From assembly GCA_030248195.1 (NCBI GenBank), contig JASAND010027683.1, positions 1 to 64,000 on the forward strand: a stretch of 64,000 nucleotides of DNA, read 5' to 3'. Source of the stretch: Trissonchulus latispiculum. Taxonomy: Eukaryota; Nematoda; Enoplea; Enoplida; Ironidae. Position 1 is the first letter of the stretch. Each line of letters begins with the position of its first letter. Made by a program: the position numbers and the translations under genes. Below the pieces are notes generated by a model. It had not been told where the DNA came from and did not search any database. It saw only the letters and a program-made list of their open reading frames with translations. Positions 1 to 11,084 of this stretch are shown here, one piece after another.

Positions 1-693
1 CACCTCTGTTCCATTTGCAATGAGTCATTCCACAATTTGGCCGAGCTGAAGAAGCACAAGGCATCCCATTCTACCAACCCCATCTTCCAGTGCCCACATT
101 GTGAAAAGACCTTTACCAGGAAATTTAACTTGGAAAGGCACACCATAAAGTTTCACCCAAAAGTTGCTCCCACTTCCTATGAATGCCGAAAATGCGGCTT
201 TACATATAGGACCTACAAAGGTTATCAGGGCCATCTTCGGACTCACCGGGAAGCCCCAAATGTTCCAGACCCCAGAACACTTAGGCAAACACATTTCTCT
301 AATCTCCCTACTGAAGACGCCCCCAAATTGACTAGGAGTATTGTAAAGGATTTCCCCGAGGACCTTGCCCAAATCTACAGAGAAAACTGGAGTCGAATTA
401 GGACTCGCTACTTTGTTTCGTCTGGTATTCAAAATAGGTACAATTTCAGAATAGACAGTACGTCTCAGATTAAGGAACTGATTAAAGTTATTTTCAAACT
501 TCAGAGATGGCAGTTTAAATTCAACCTTTCTTTCGGGTTCGTTCTTAGGAACATCGAAGACGGGGAGCTAAGATACTACTACCCATCGGGAAATAGCCGC
601 TATTTTGATGAGCCAATCCATATTTCAAATGAGGGGGGACCTAGGGAAAATTTTCTACGAATTGGACAGAGGAGATATCTTCGAGTGGGTTAG
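1..693 (+). pseudogene. PolB N-terminal fragment: three C2H2 zinc fingers plus conserved Polinton-type region
   Basis: The frame is open from base 1; the apparent start at 37 is a TTG inside the first finger and is not a real start. Three C2H2 fingers follow one another: CSIC...H (from base 7), CPHCEKTF...H and CRKCGFTY...H. After them comes a region with the FGFVLRN and GELRYYYPSGN segments that precede the polymerase in many invertebrate Polinton-like proteins (family knowledge). The frame runs into a stop at 693, while the homologous continuation is in the +1 frame from about 640, just after a run of six G. The fingers probably bind DNA or DNA ends; that role is inferred. Confidence 0.8.
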
Positions 694-2323
694 ACAACAG
701 CGCCCTAATACAAAATGGACTGTACTACAAGTTACAAATGTTTGCTTTTACATTAATAAATTGATCTCCTATTCTGTGGGTGAAGCTAGATATCTTCCAG
801 ATTACGTAAAAAATAACCGAGGTCTCAATGCATTGGTTACTAATAAACATTCAGGAAGACCCTACCAAGACGAAAAGTGTTTATTTAGATGCTTAGCTCT
901 TGGTCTTGGATCAAAATTGAATGCATTAGAGGAAAAAACAAATGAGCTAATCGATCAGTGGGTACAACCTGGGGAAGAATTTAATGGGGTTTGCCTTGAG
1001 GAACTAGATGAGGTGGAGGAAAAATTTGATATTGGTATTTCAGTTTACGAACTTGGACCTACAGCTGAGGAAGCCGATGAGGAACCCGAGGACCTAAATG
1101 AGCTTTTAATTAGAAACCACGAAAGAGATCAAGAGGTTACAGACGTTGCAGCCAAACTTATTCGAAGGCCTCTGGGAAAGCATTCCAGAAAAATGGCCCT
1201 AAATATTTACGAAAACCACTTCTCTTTCATTAAAAATTTAAATAAATTCACCCAAACTTGGAAGTGCTCAAATTGCGACAAACTATTCCATCAACACTTT
1301 AATTTCATCCGCCATACCAAAAGCTGTGAACAAGGTATCAAGCATATATTTCCAGGTGGAGGAGTTGGACCTACAAAAACAATCCTACAAAAAATTAGTG
1401 AGTTAGGAATCCCGGTTCCAGAATGGTATTATCCTTTCAGAATTTCCTACGATTTCGAATGCATGTTCAAGCCAACTGATAAGAAAAGTGGACCTAAATT
1501 GATTTATGAAAAAGAACTGGTTCCCGCCTCTGTTTCTATTGCATCCAATGTCCCGGGGTATGAAACTCCGAATTGCCTAATTACAACTGGGGATCCTTAT
1601 GATTTGGTGGTCCGAATGAAGGACTATATGGAAGAGATAGCCGATAAGGCCTACGAACTTCTTAGGGAAATCTATGAGCACACCCTTTCTGGATTAGCTG
1701 AACATGAAAAACTTCTAGCCGACTTCGAGGAATGGCTAAAGGAAGTTCCAACTCTAGGATTCAACTCAGGAAAATTTGATATGAACCTTATAAAGTCTTG
1801 TCTAATCAAAAACCTACTCCTAAATGGGCAAGAAACTAAGTATGTGGTCAAAAAGAATAACAACTACATGGCTCTCTCTACCCCCAAATTGTACTTCCTC
1901 GACATCACAAACTACCTTGCCGCTGGGACCTCTTACAAAAAGTGGCTTAAAGGTTTCAAAATTGAAGATCAAAAAGGTGCCTTCCCTTATGAGGCCTTCA
2001 CTTCCCTCGAATTTTTAGACCAAGGTTTCCCCCACCGTGACTTATACTATTCAACTCTTAAACAACAGGAAATTTCAGATGAGGACTTCACAGCAGTTGT
2101 AGCAGCATGGAGGAAATACAAATTTAAAACTATAAGGGATCAACTAATTTGGTATAATAATTTGGATGTAGGGCCCTTCCTTCAAGCTACCAAAAAAATG
2201 GTAGAATTCTGGAAAACTATGGGGATTGACATGTTTAAAAGTGGGGCTATCTCTCTTCCTGGTCTGGCTTACAAACACATGATGAATAAAATACCTAAAC
2301 ATACGATCCTTCCCCCTTGTTAA
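605..2323 (+). pseudogene. PolB middle fragment: OTU-like segment, fourth zinc finger, 3'-5' exonuclease domain
   Basis: Real coding sequence starts after the G6 tract at 633-638; the methionines at 605 belong to a shadow frame. The order is: a conserved region ending FEWVRQQRPNTKW; a segment with DEKCLFRCLALG and GVCLEELDEVEE that resembles the cysteine-protease-like (OTU-like) part of these proteins; a further C2H2 finger (CSNCDKLFHQHF...H...C); then the proofreading exonuclease with Exo I SYDFECMF (D and E at 1451-1459), Exo II GFNSGKFDMNL and Exo III WYNNLDVGPF. The catalytic acidic residues are all present. The frame ends at a stop at 2323 directly after a C5 tract, and the polymerase continues one frame over. 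Confidence 0.85.
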
Positions 2324-4094
2324 TAAGTTTACTAAACACTGGCACAAATTAATTAAGGACAATATAGTTGGAGGGCCTAGTTTGGTGTTCCATAGATATC
2401 ATGAAGCCGGGGTAACTGAAATTACAAATGGGTTCAAAGTTGCACAAATTTTTGGGTTCGATGCAAATGCCCTATATCTCTGGTGCACAATGCAGGAAAT
2501 GCCCACTGGTCTCTATGCCGAATGGAAACCCACTGAAGATGGGAAATTCAAGAGATGGCTGCAAAAGGGCAGAAAAGAAGCAATGTGGTTGGAGTATATG
2601 GCAAACGAAATGGGAGTTAAGGTTGAGCATGCTTACAATGGGGGACAAAAAAGAATAGGAAAATCTAAAGTAGATGGGTGGGTCTCGGAAAAGAATCTAG
2701 TTTTACAATTTCATGGGTGCTATTTCCACGGACACGGCTGCGAATTGGATAGGAATCAAGACCCTGATGATAGAACTAAAAGAAGGGAAAGAACAGTAAG
2801 GGTCTCCCAAGCAATTAAGGACGGGGGTTTTGATTTGATTGAAAAATGGGAGTGCGAATTTGATAAAGACCTAAAAGACTCCCCAGATATGCAAGAGTTT
2901 ATGGAGGAACACTTCAATCTCCCTAAGAAAAGGTCGGTCCTCACTTTTGCACAGTTAGTTGCCCAAATTCAAGCTAATAGACTCTTTGGACTAGTTGAGG
3001 TGGATATTGAGGTTCCTGAGGATAAGAAAGAGCATTTTGCTGAGATGACCCCTATATTTAAAAATGTGGAAATTACTAAAGAAGACATTGGGGACCATAT
3101 GAAAACTTTTTGCGATTTGAATGAGTTAATGGCACAGCCTAGAAGGGGTCTAATTGGAAGCTACTTTGGAAAGAAAATTCTCCTAGCCACTCCCCTAATT
3201 AAGTGGTACCTAAAACACGGGCTAAAAATTACTAAGATATACCAAGCTATTGAATTCAAACCTAAGGCCTGTTTCAAAGAATTGGGTGATGAAGTTACTT
3301 ACCATCGTTCTGCAGCCGATTCCGATCCCGATCTAGCACTCAAAGGGGAAATGTTCAAACTTTTGGGAAATTCGTATTATGGTCGGACTATTACAAACTT
3401 AGAAAAACACCAGGATGTAAAATATTGTCAAAGATCAGGAGCCAGCAGAGAAGTGAATGGGTGGAGATTTAGGAGATTGGATGATCTGGGAAATGGGATT
3501 TATGAGGTCCAATCGGCTAAGTCCAAAATTGTTTATCGACTTCCAGAGTTAGTAGGGTTCTTCGTCTATCAGTATGCCAAACTTAGGATGCTACAATTCT
3601 ACTATGACTGCCTGAAACCCAATTTGTGGCCCGAAACATTCCAACTGTGCCAAATGGACACCGACTCCCTCTATTTCGCCTGCTCTTCCAAAAATTTAAG
3701 TGATTGTGTCCCTATTAGAAATGAAAAACAATGGGAGAAAGCCCTTAAAGATTTCTTTGTCCTGGACCCTTCCCAAAAAAGAATACCTGGACTATTCAAA
3801 GAAGAATGGACCGGGGACGGAATTATTGCCCTTTGTAGTAAAACCTATCTAGCATGGGGAAAGACGAATAAAGTCTCCCATAAAGGAGTGAGCAAGGCCC
3901 TAAATAGTTACACCCCCGAAGATTTTAAGGAAGTTTTGGAGACGGGAAATACAATGTCAGGGGAAAATCGTGGTCTTAGAAATATAGAGAATAAAATAAT
4001 ACAATACTTCCAAACTAAAGATGCCCTACCCTACCTTTACCCAAAAAGGAAAGTGCTAGCAGATGGAGTGAGTACGGCTCCTTTAGATATTTAA
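2310..4094 (+). pseudogene. PolB C-terminal fragment: protein-primed DNA polymerase catalytic domain
   Basis: This is the polymerase proper. Motif A is FDANALYLW (about 2458-2484), motif B is KLLGNSYYGRT (about 3355-3387) and motif C is MDTDSLYF with the two catalytic aspartates at 3657-3665. A late KTYLAW...KGVSK motif follows. Between motifs A and B lies QFHGCYFHGHGC with RR...KWECEF, the nuclease-like insertion typical of Polinton/adintovirus polymerases (family knowledge). The frame is open before the GTG at 2382, so that position is not a true start. No catalytic residue is lost, so this domain would be active if the two upstream shifts were not real. Stop at 4092-4094. Confidence 0.88.
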
Positions 4095-4740
4095 TATGTT
4101 TGTCGAACTTGTTTATCCCAACAGCCCTCTTCAGGGCTAACTGTAAATAGTTGTATATGGATATGTTGTATATAACGATTGTATCTAGAAAATAAAAAAG
4201 AAAAAAAACAGAAAAATACAAAAACATTAGATTTTGATGGACCGGGCTTAAGTTAGTGTATATTATAGATTAGGTTAGGTAAGTTAGGTAGGTACGTAGG
4301 AATTAGTTAGGTAGGAGTCCGGTAATGGGCCGACGCCGGGTCCCAAGCCCCGGGGGAAGAACGCAGAGGGTCGGAAAGAAAGGGATTAAAGAATGGAAAG
4401 AAATAGATTGGTGTAGTTTAGAATAAGCCATGAAAACTGAAGGAAAGGTCAAAAGGTCATTTACTCCCGGGAGTGGGGCTCGAAAAACTCGCACTATACT
4501 ACTTTCTTTTGTAGTTAATAACAATCCTATTTCTACAATAACAATAGGTAAATTTCGTATTTCAGTTTCGGTTTCAATGGATTCACGGGATTCGGAACAG
4601 GAATTGGGACTGGTGGAGTTATCGGAACTGGCGGATTGGTCTTTGGTCAGACTAATCAAAATAGCTTCTTCCGAAGGCAGAAACGACAGTTTTATAATTC
4701 CAACTGTTTCGGACTTCTGCCAGTTCTGACGCAGCAATGT
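4095..4740. other. No convincing gene; short TTAGGTAGG-type direct repeats
   Basis: About 650 bases follow the polymerase. They contain an A-rich tract (4190-4230), a run of TTAGGTAAG/TTAGGTAGG units (4265-4315) and overlapping open frames on both strands (4303-4737) with no recognisable domain. No Polinton terminal repeat can be identified here. Confidence 0.5.
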
Positions 4741-5126
4741 CTAGCCCAACAAGGCTTTGGAACTCCGTAAGTGCTGGCTAAGTAGGCGCCTTATGCAGTT
4801 TTGAAGGACTGACCTATGATAAGTAGGTTTATCATTTGACACTTTGTACCAATCTTGCTTCTCGCTAAATCGAAGTAGTATTTCCTTGAGAAATTTTGCG
4901 TTCCGACATGGTTCTTTCATATAGCCAGGAAAAGTGCTGTATTGCTCATTGTTGAAGTGGCGGTCATTTGTCCTTTTATCTCTGGATTGAGATTGAGGCA
5001 CAATGTTGTCAGGACTTGAAAGCTGATTTTTAGCCGAAACAACATGCTTCATGCAGTGTGTTGTTTGTTTGTCTATAAGCACCAGAATACCAAAGGGAGT
5101 GTGAGATGACTGAATGCAAACAGCGA
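4741..5126 (-). CDS. Exon-like open frame of unknown function
   Basis: The minus-strand frame runs open from about 5126 down to the stop at 4741, upstream of the first methionine. It could be an exon or a remnant. Its start has ...QIAVCIQSSHTPFGILV..., followed by a polar stretch and ...EPCRNAKFLKEILLRF. The spacing of Q, G and hydrophobic residues loosely recalls the end of PD-(D/E)XK nucleases of mobile elements, but no catalytic motif is visible and I do not assign a family. It lies just downstream of the polymerase on the opposite strand, so it may belong to the same or another mobile element. Confidence 0.3.
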
Positions 5127-5754
5127 TCTGCTTACGTAGTCATTAACTATTTTATTTTGACCAAAAATGCTTCAAATTCAAGAAAGATTCACTGGCAGTT
5201 TTGCATGACTGTAGCTATCCTGCTTATGACGGAAATACATCTGAATATATAAATATAAATATATAAATAAATAGAATTTCGATATGTCGTGGTCTTTTTG
5301 CGAAATTGGTCTTTTCGCGAAAAGACCACCAATTTCGGTCTTTTCGCGAAGTGCCCGGTCACATTGAGAAATTAGATTAACTATACTCATTTCTGCTACC
5401 AGCCCGGTCGTTTCGCGAAAAGACCAAGCGTGTTGGGTTTTTTTGCGAAATAAGTCAAATCATAACATTATTTATGAAAGCTGATTCATTTATGATGCAA
5501 AATTTATGGGGTTTGTTCGGTACTAGCAAACACTTTTTTTCGTGGTCTTAGTGACACACAGTCGGTTATTCCTGACTGACAGTCCGCTAACATTGTTGAT
5601 TTATACTGGCATATACCGAAGGCCCGACATTGATATCAGTGAAAACACTCGATTCAAAACAATGGATGAAGTTATTTTAGTTTCAAATTGCATAATTGAT
5701 CAAATTAATTGTTGTTGCAATTTAGCTGAGTTTCTGAACATTATGCAACATGTA

Positions 5755-6043
5755 CAAGGTTGTTGCACAACATGGAGTGCACTAGCTGATTTACAGGCAC
5801 GCTAAGCGAAACTGCGAGGGGTTTTAATGCACGAGCGAAGCGAGTGCATTACAAACCCGAGTGTTTCGTGAAAGCTTGCATGAGAATTTTTGTGGTACGA
5901 GGGCGGAGCGAAGCGGAGCCCGAGTACCACAAAAACATTCGAGTGCTAAGCTTTCCGAAACACTCGGGTTTCCCAACCCCTCGCAGTTTTGCTTAGCGTG
6001 TCCGTAAATTAGATGGTGCGCGAGAAATTGTGCAACAACTTAG
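5755..6043. repeat. Foldback/MITE with long imperfect inverted repeats
   Basis: The left arm from 5789 (ATTTACAGGCACGCTAAGC...) pairs with the right arm ending at 6009 over about 35 bases with three mismatches. Pairing continues inward (CCCGAGTGTTTCG with CGAAACACTCGGG; CGAGTACCAC with GTGGTACGAG). It also continues outward to GTTGTTGCACAA (5755) and TTGTGCAACAAC. The whole would fold into a hairpin of nearly 290 bases. There is no coding capacity. Confidence 0.75.
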
Positions 6044-6287
6044 TTGTGAAATAGCTTAGTTCAAATTTAAAATACCGGAAATTTGAATTAGACTTGGCGT
6101 GCTCAGCTTTTGCATCAGTGAGTATGTGCAGAACGTTTACTTCAGCAATGTTTTAATAACGATTCCAATCTGGACTATATATGGTTGCTTTGAAACAGTT
6201 ACTAAAATATTGATTCATTTGTCGTTTGGTTGTTTCTAATAGTGTTCACAGATACCTAATTTGCATACTGATTTGCATTCTTTTGGG

Positions 6288-6323
6288 TATAAAAGGCAGC
6301 TGAAACGTGCGCGCGTTGTCAGT
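6288..6323 (+). promoter_or_regulatory. TATA box plus initiator-like core promoter
   Basis: TATAAAAGG at 6288-6296 is followed 33 bases after its first T by TCAGTC, with A+1 at about 6321, an arthropod-style Inr. A short leader then reaches an ATG at 6388. The pair lies about 330 bases upstream of the cysteine-rich exons on the same strand and may be their promoter. The link is inferred. Confidence 0.45.
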
Positions 6324-6650
6324 CGCAGCAGTGAGCAGCTACAAATTTTGGTTGGGAAGCACGCTACAGCGTACTTCACAACTCGGATGAAGGCAAGGGT
6401 GTTACAGCACAGCTACGGAATAACTTCAGCTGTTTACAACTTGTGCGTATCACTTTCCTAACAGCAGGAAAGTGGAATTGCAAAAACCATTCATTCGCGC
6501 CTGCGCGAAGGATTTCCAATTATCCCGCGAATGCCTTCGCGAATTTGCGAATTTTCGCGAAAAAAGGACCACTATTTCTGACCGGGACTGTATACATATA
6601 TAAATATTGTAATTACTAAATAAATTTAATTAATTGTTTGTGTTATTTAG

Positions 6651-7051
6651 AGCCTGCTATTGTTACGGATATCGAACCTCCGTTTCCGTTGTCAATCAGG
6701 CGTGCCAAGTCGGTACTGCATATCAGACTTGTCTGGCCACGCAACTAACTAACTGCTTAACTCAAGGAGGGTAGGTTGCTTTTGAAGTTAGCGTTTGGAG
6801 CTGCTTTATTCTGACAAGGGAATATTCATTGAAATCCCAAACAATTGAATCGGAATTGCATAAAGGCATCTTGATAAAATATTTATTCATTTATTCAAGT
6901 TTGACATTAATTTGCTTAATTGAGTTTAACAGTATGTAATCTATTGGATTGTGTTTATTGCTTATTTAGGTGTACTGTAGCTAACGGAAACACTGCCGGA
7001 TATCAAACTGCCCTGCAAACCTGCTTAGCACAAACAAATGTTGTTAAATAA
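6651..7051 (+). CDS. Small cysteine-rich protein, last two exons
   Basis: Two exons, 6651-6770 and 6970-7051, are too short to stand out as long open frames. The first follows TTTGTGTTATTTAG and ends AAGGAGG|GTAGGT. The second follows TTGCTTATTTAG and ends in TAA. Phases fit exactly (1 nt in, 2 nt out, 1 nt in). The joined part has two related cysteine modules: ACYCYGYRTS...YQTCLATQLTNC and GCTVANGNTAGYQTALQTCLA. AATAAA occurs at 7047-7052 and 7077-7082. The composition suggests a secreted, disulphide-rich protein. No signal-peptide exon could be fixed; a frame starting with ATG at 6388 behind the TATA box is a candidate but is not hydrophobic. Family unknown. Confidence 0.6.
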
Positions 7052-7082
7052 AATGTCTGCATGTGGGTGAAACCCAAATAAA

Positions 7083-8427
7083 CGTTTACGGTCAAACACC
7101 GAAATGTCTAGAATCGCTAAGTTGAATCGTACCGTTTCAAATTTATTTATTTATTCAGTAACCCAAAATTTTGCGATTATATACATAATATATGATTATT
7201 AAAACCTGTTTAGAAAATTACCTGAAGCCTGGTTTACTCTGTCTTATGTCTTTTATCTTTATGAATGAGACTGAGAAACCAGTAAGTAGAAGGAACTGTT
7301 TCCCAAAGTCTTGAGGTCCGTTGTGGCTTGCTCTTTTTCTGATTTTATTTCCTGCTATATCTTTTTTTATAGACCCTGTATACTCTAAAGTCTGGTACTC
7401 ACCTACCTATATACTCAGCAGAGTCAAGTATTTCAGGTATAAATTGAAGTATAAGGTGAATATGGGTTAACAGGTTATGTAGGTTGTAACAGTTCAATAT
7501 GGGATGATCAGATTTGATTTACACCTATTAACTCTGCCTCTACTTTTTGAGGAATCCCTCAGTGAATGAGTACATTGATTTTAAGAAAGGAGTAAAAGAC
7601 AAAAGTTCTTAATTTTGCCAAATAAAAAGTGTGTGACACCCGGAGATAACTCCAACCTACAGAAGGTTATAGGGGTGCCGGTGCTTATCTCCGCATTCAC
7701 AGCCCGAAGCCAGGAGTGACGAAGTTGTTGACTATGTCTATGGAAGGGTGGACAGCGGCCAGCCCTTTATCAGACAATATGCCAGAACACAGACTCCTGT
7801 TGCCTTCCCACCGCAGTGGCATCTATTTACTGATCAGTTAAGGATAGATAGCTGGGTTGTAAGAGCCCACGGATAACTGATGTGTGCTTAGTTACTTGCT
7901 CGTGGGTATTTGCGTTACCAAATATGAAACGAAACTAAATTTTTTCTGCACATGGCCAGGATTAAAGGCTTTAATACTAATGTCAGAAAATATTATAGTC
8001 TTCTTGGAATTCTGAATTTGTCTTGTTTGTTTGTCCGCAGAATTTAATTTATCCAAAAAACTCGCCACAATTAATCGTTTCTTGTCAAATTAATTCCGTA
8101 GTGATTTGGGTTCTAAGCGGACTACATCTGAATTTTAATTAAACAAGGGAGCGTGATATCAGCTGGTTCACAGGCGACTGTTATTAATTCAATTTGGCTG
8201 TTAGAATACTTTTCTATACATTTGCCATTTTCAACTCGTGATTTGTATATATAAATCCAGCTAATGTAACCAGAGGGGCAACTTTGTATTTGGGTACTTT
8301 CCTGAAATCCGACTATTTTACTTCAAAATAATTCTTTACGGGGTTGAAGGTCGAACCCACAGCGTTTGAACTTATGTTAGATGTAAGACTTGGGAAGCTA
8401 TTTCAAATTCAAACAAATTTAAAGTGA
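7083..8427. other. Non-coding; one strong stem-loop at 7641-7693
   Basis: No long open frame lies here. CGGAGATAA (7641-7649) pairs with TTATCTCCG (7685-7693) and encloses a second stem, AACCT (7654-7658) with AGGTT (7664-7668). The surrounding 7620-7940 is more GC-rich than its flanks and may be a repeat-derived insert. The rest is AT-rich intergenic sequence. Confidence 0.4.
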
Positions 8428-9447
8428 AAGAGCTGGAAGTGGTTCGCGGGTACCCGCGGGTCGACTTTCAGGTCAGTGGGTACCCGTGGGTCAGAGCGGG
8501 TTAAGAGTTGTTTTTGTTTACATCGTCTTCACGCAATATTTTGAGCGAATTTCACCAGAAAATTTACAATTTATGTTAAAATTTCATTTTTTCGCTAACT
8601 TTTGGCTCTTTTTTATGTCTTTATTATAATATTGCTTTTATGATAAAATTACTTATTTCAATTCTATCTTGAATCTTTAGTGAAAAATATTTCAGTAACA
8701 TTTCCCGAACACAGTCATTGTCAATATTATTATCACGCAAAGCCTTTAATGCTTCTTCATTGACTGGCAAACGGTTTGTGCAAAAACAATGTTGACAGCT
8801 CACTACATACAACAGCCCGCAAATCTATCTTTCCGTAAAGAGCGTGAGTGAGCTGCTTCCAATAAATTAATTAATGACAAGCTTGAAATTTCGATATGGT
8901 TAAAAGAGTGATGATTACTCCTAATTTTATTGGTAGGTGCTAATAAAGTGTAGGATATAAATAAACTGCTAAAATAGTATGTAGTTTGCTATCATATCCA
9001 GGTAATAGTGGCCAGTGTAATATAAACACTCTTGCGGTAGTTGCTGCTTTGCTGTAAAAATAAATATGAATGAACTGAACTTTATCGAAATTACTACAAG
9101 AAAATTTACTTTCTTCAAAACTTTGCCTAAATACTGATTCTACTGACCGATCGAGGTCCCAACACTTTTGAGATAGCATAGCATCCTCAGAGCTAACGAA
9201 AACGTAGATGAAATTTGACGGAGTTAGCTGTGAACGCCAAAGTTTTGTTTGAAATTTTAATACTTCACTATGTACATACATTTTTAAACCGTTAATTTTG
9301 CTCGATGCATGCTACAGAGTACTTAAATAAGCAAAAATGTCCAAATTTAATAAGTGCGTCAAGTGGGTCGACGAAATCTCAGTGGGTCACGGGTCGTGGG
9401 TCGTGGGTACCCGCGGGTCACGAAATTGCGACCCACTTCCAACTCTG
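8428..9447. mobile_element. hAT-like non-autonomous element with GGGTACCCGCGGG subterminal repeats
   Basis: The left end AGAGCTGGAAGTGG and the right end CCACTTCCAACTCT are inverted copies of the hAT-type terminus CAGAGTTGG. Both are followed inward by GC-rich GGGTACCC/GCGGGTC palindromes that differ strongly from the AT-rich interior. No clear 8-bp target duplication remains (left flank ...AAAGTGA, right flank AAAGCTAC). Minus-strand frames at 8624-8812 and 8940-9281 lie inside but show no transposase motif, so this is an old non-autonomous copy. Confidence 0.65.
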
Positions 9448-10500
9448 AAAGCTACTATGACTGGTAGAGCAAGTTCTGACAAAATCTTGGCATCTGAAAC
9501 CATGTGATTGGATAGGTTACCTTCATGGCTTAGGAAAGCGAATTTTATTTGAGTTTCAGATGATAATTCGAATGCATTATTAGAAAGAGCACGAAAAAGA
9601 GCTTTAAAACCAAGTCCTTATCACTTCTGCACCTGATTGCTATCAAAAGTTACAGGTGGCTTCATGTATGGCTAGTTTGTTTGGTTTCTAAAATGTTTGA
9701 TTTTCTATAAAACACTTAAAATTCCATTAATGAAATAATTAAAAATGCAGTAGGTTTATCTATATATTTGTGCAAAATTTGAGCTATTTTTATTCAGCCG
9801 TTAGTGGTAAAGGCACCGTTTTGAAAATTTAAATTTATCCCTGGTATGTAAGTCACAAGCCAAGCACTGGATTCTTCGAAATCTCCATATTGCTAGTATT
9901 TAATTTATCACCAGCTACCATTTGAAAGTTTGTAATAGCTTGTAGTTGTCGAAGCGAAATTTTATTTCAGAGCTTCGGTTTAGTATTTTAAACGACACTA
10001 ATTGAGACTTCTTGTATACGACAACATGACTACATCAACTTCAAAGTAGCAATTCAAAAATTGTGAGTATTTAATATTTTTTATTTTATTCATACATCGC
10101 AGCTAGGTATTACGTAGCTATCATATATTTGTGCGACTACAATTCCCGGGAAAATGGTTCCATGGAAGCGCCAACCAATCATTTCTAGCGTAATTAACAC
10201 CAAACAGTGTAAGAGTTTATTATTCTTGCACTGGCATTATTCTTTATAATGTACATACTCTTGCACCTATGTTAGCGAAGTGTGCAATCGAGCGCTACGT
10301 TAATTGCCCGTCAAGAGCACTCATTAAAGTACACTTTTCTCCGTTACTGAAAGACAAGACATAAAAGAATGGCAGCCTTTCTTTGTTATATTTCCGAATA
10401 CCTAAACTTAGTCCGACAAGAAATGGAGAACTGCAGCAGTTTATTTGGAGCCTAAAACCAGGAAAAGGTGCAGAACCAGCAAGTTTCTTTCCACTGTTTG
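9448..10500. other. No gene recognised
   Basis: AT-rich sequence without long open frames, repeats or RNA motifs that I can support. Confidence 0.4.
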
Positions 10501-10504
10501 TTCA

Positions 10505-11084
10505 ACCTTTAATTAGTAGGCTTTGCCTTAGGTTTCTTGAATTTACCACTCAACCAAGAGAACAGACTGTGGTACTCTTCTGAAAAAGTCTGAATTCTCA
10601 AAGGACTTCCGGAATCCCGGTCTTTGTCGCATTTTCTAAATGTCCTGAACCCTGGTTCTGCCGGTCAAACCTAAAAATATTTAACTCCAGCGCTGTTTCT
10701 GTTGTAAATCGCCAAACTTCGTATATTAATTTTGTAGTGCCAATGTTTTGGTCGTGTTATCGTTTGCTTTTTGTTAGTCTTCCTGAGTTTACCACTCAAT
10801 TTAGAGAGCAAGCTTTGGTACTGTTTTGTAAACAACACAACCGACATCGCTAGGCGCTGGTTCATCTTCAGACCCAGACTTGTTATCAACCCAGTTAGCA
10901 TTCGCGGCTTAAAATTCACCATCTTTCCTTCCTTTCGACGACATTGCTTAGCAAAATGTCCTTCTTTACCGCACACAAAACATTTGTTGTCCAAACAATT
11001 CCGGGTTTCATTGGATTTTTGAAAGGTCCTGGTCCGCCAGAACGAACTAGAAATGTTGTATGCCTTCAAAAGTATTTGTTGCAT
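10505..11084 (-). pseudogene. Retrotransposon Gag relic with CCHC zinc knuckle and a duplicated segment
   Basis: The minus-strand frame 11084-10671 contains CFVCGKEGHFAKQC, a complete CX2CX4HX4C retroviral-type zinc knuckle flanked by basic residues, as in Gag of LTR retrotransposons. About 60 residues later comes QYQSLLSKLSGKLRK. A second, diverged copy of that segment (EEYHSLFSWLSGKFKK) lies at about 10575-10520, so this part has been duplicated about 245 bases away. No protease, reverse transcriptase or integrase is recognisable nearby and no LTR pair is evident. It is a fragment, not an active element. Confidence 0.65.

Larger units (their letters stand above)
1..4094 (+). mobile_element. 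Polinton/Maverick or adintovirus-like element, polymerase region, left end off window
   Basis: Three overlapping or adjacent reading frames together encode one protein-primed family B DNA polymerase with N-terminal C2H2 fingers. The reading frame is already open at base 1, so the gene begins outside the window. No capsid, integrase, packaging ATPase or terminal inverted repeat is visible in the window, so it cannot be decided whether this is a Polinton transposon, an integrated adintovirus-like virus or a stand-alone relic. The frame breaks twice, near a G6 tract (633-638) and a C5 tract (2312-2316). Either the copy is decayed or these are assembly errors. The coding body otherwise lacks internal stops over about 1,360 codons, which points to a young copy. 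Confidence 0.85.
5288..6575. mobile_element. Possible non-autonomous element with GTGGTC...TTTCGCGAAA ends
   Basis: The left side (from 5288) has GTGGTCTTTTTGCGAAATT followed by several copies of GGTCTTTTCGCGAA. The right side (to about 6575) carries the inverse, AATTTTCGCGAAAAAAGGACCAC. The ends match imperfectly over about 20 bases and TTCGCGAA palindromes recur inside. No target-site duplication is visible. The region also encloses the foldback at 5755-6043 and the core promoter at 6288. Confidence 0.35.

Noticed and set aside
4303..4737. Overlapping open frames on both strands after the polymerase
   Set aside because: Antisense mirror frames without domain content; neither can be preferred.
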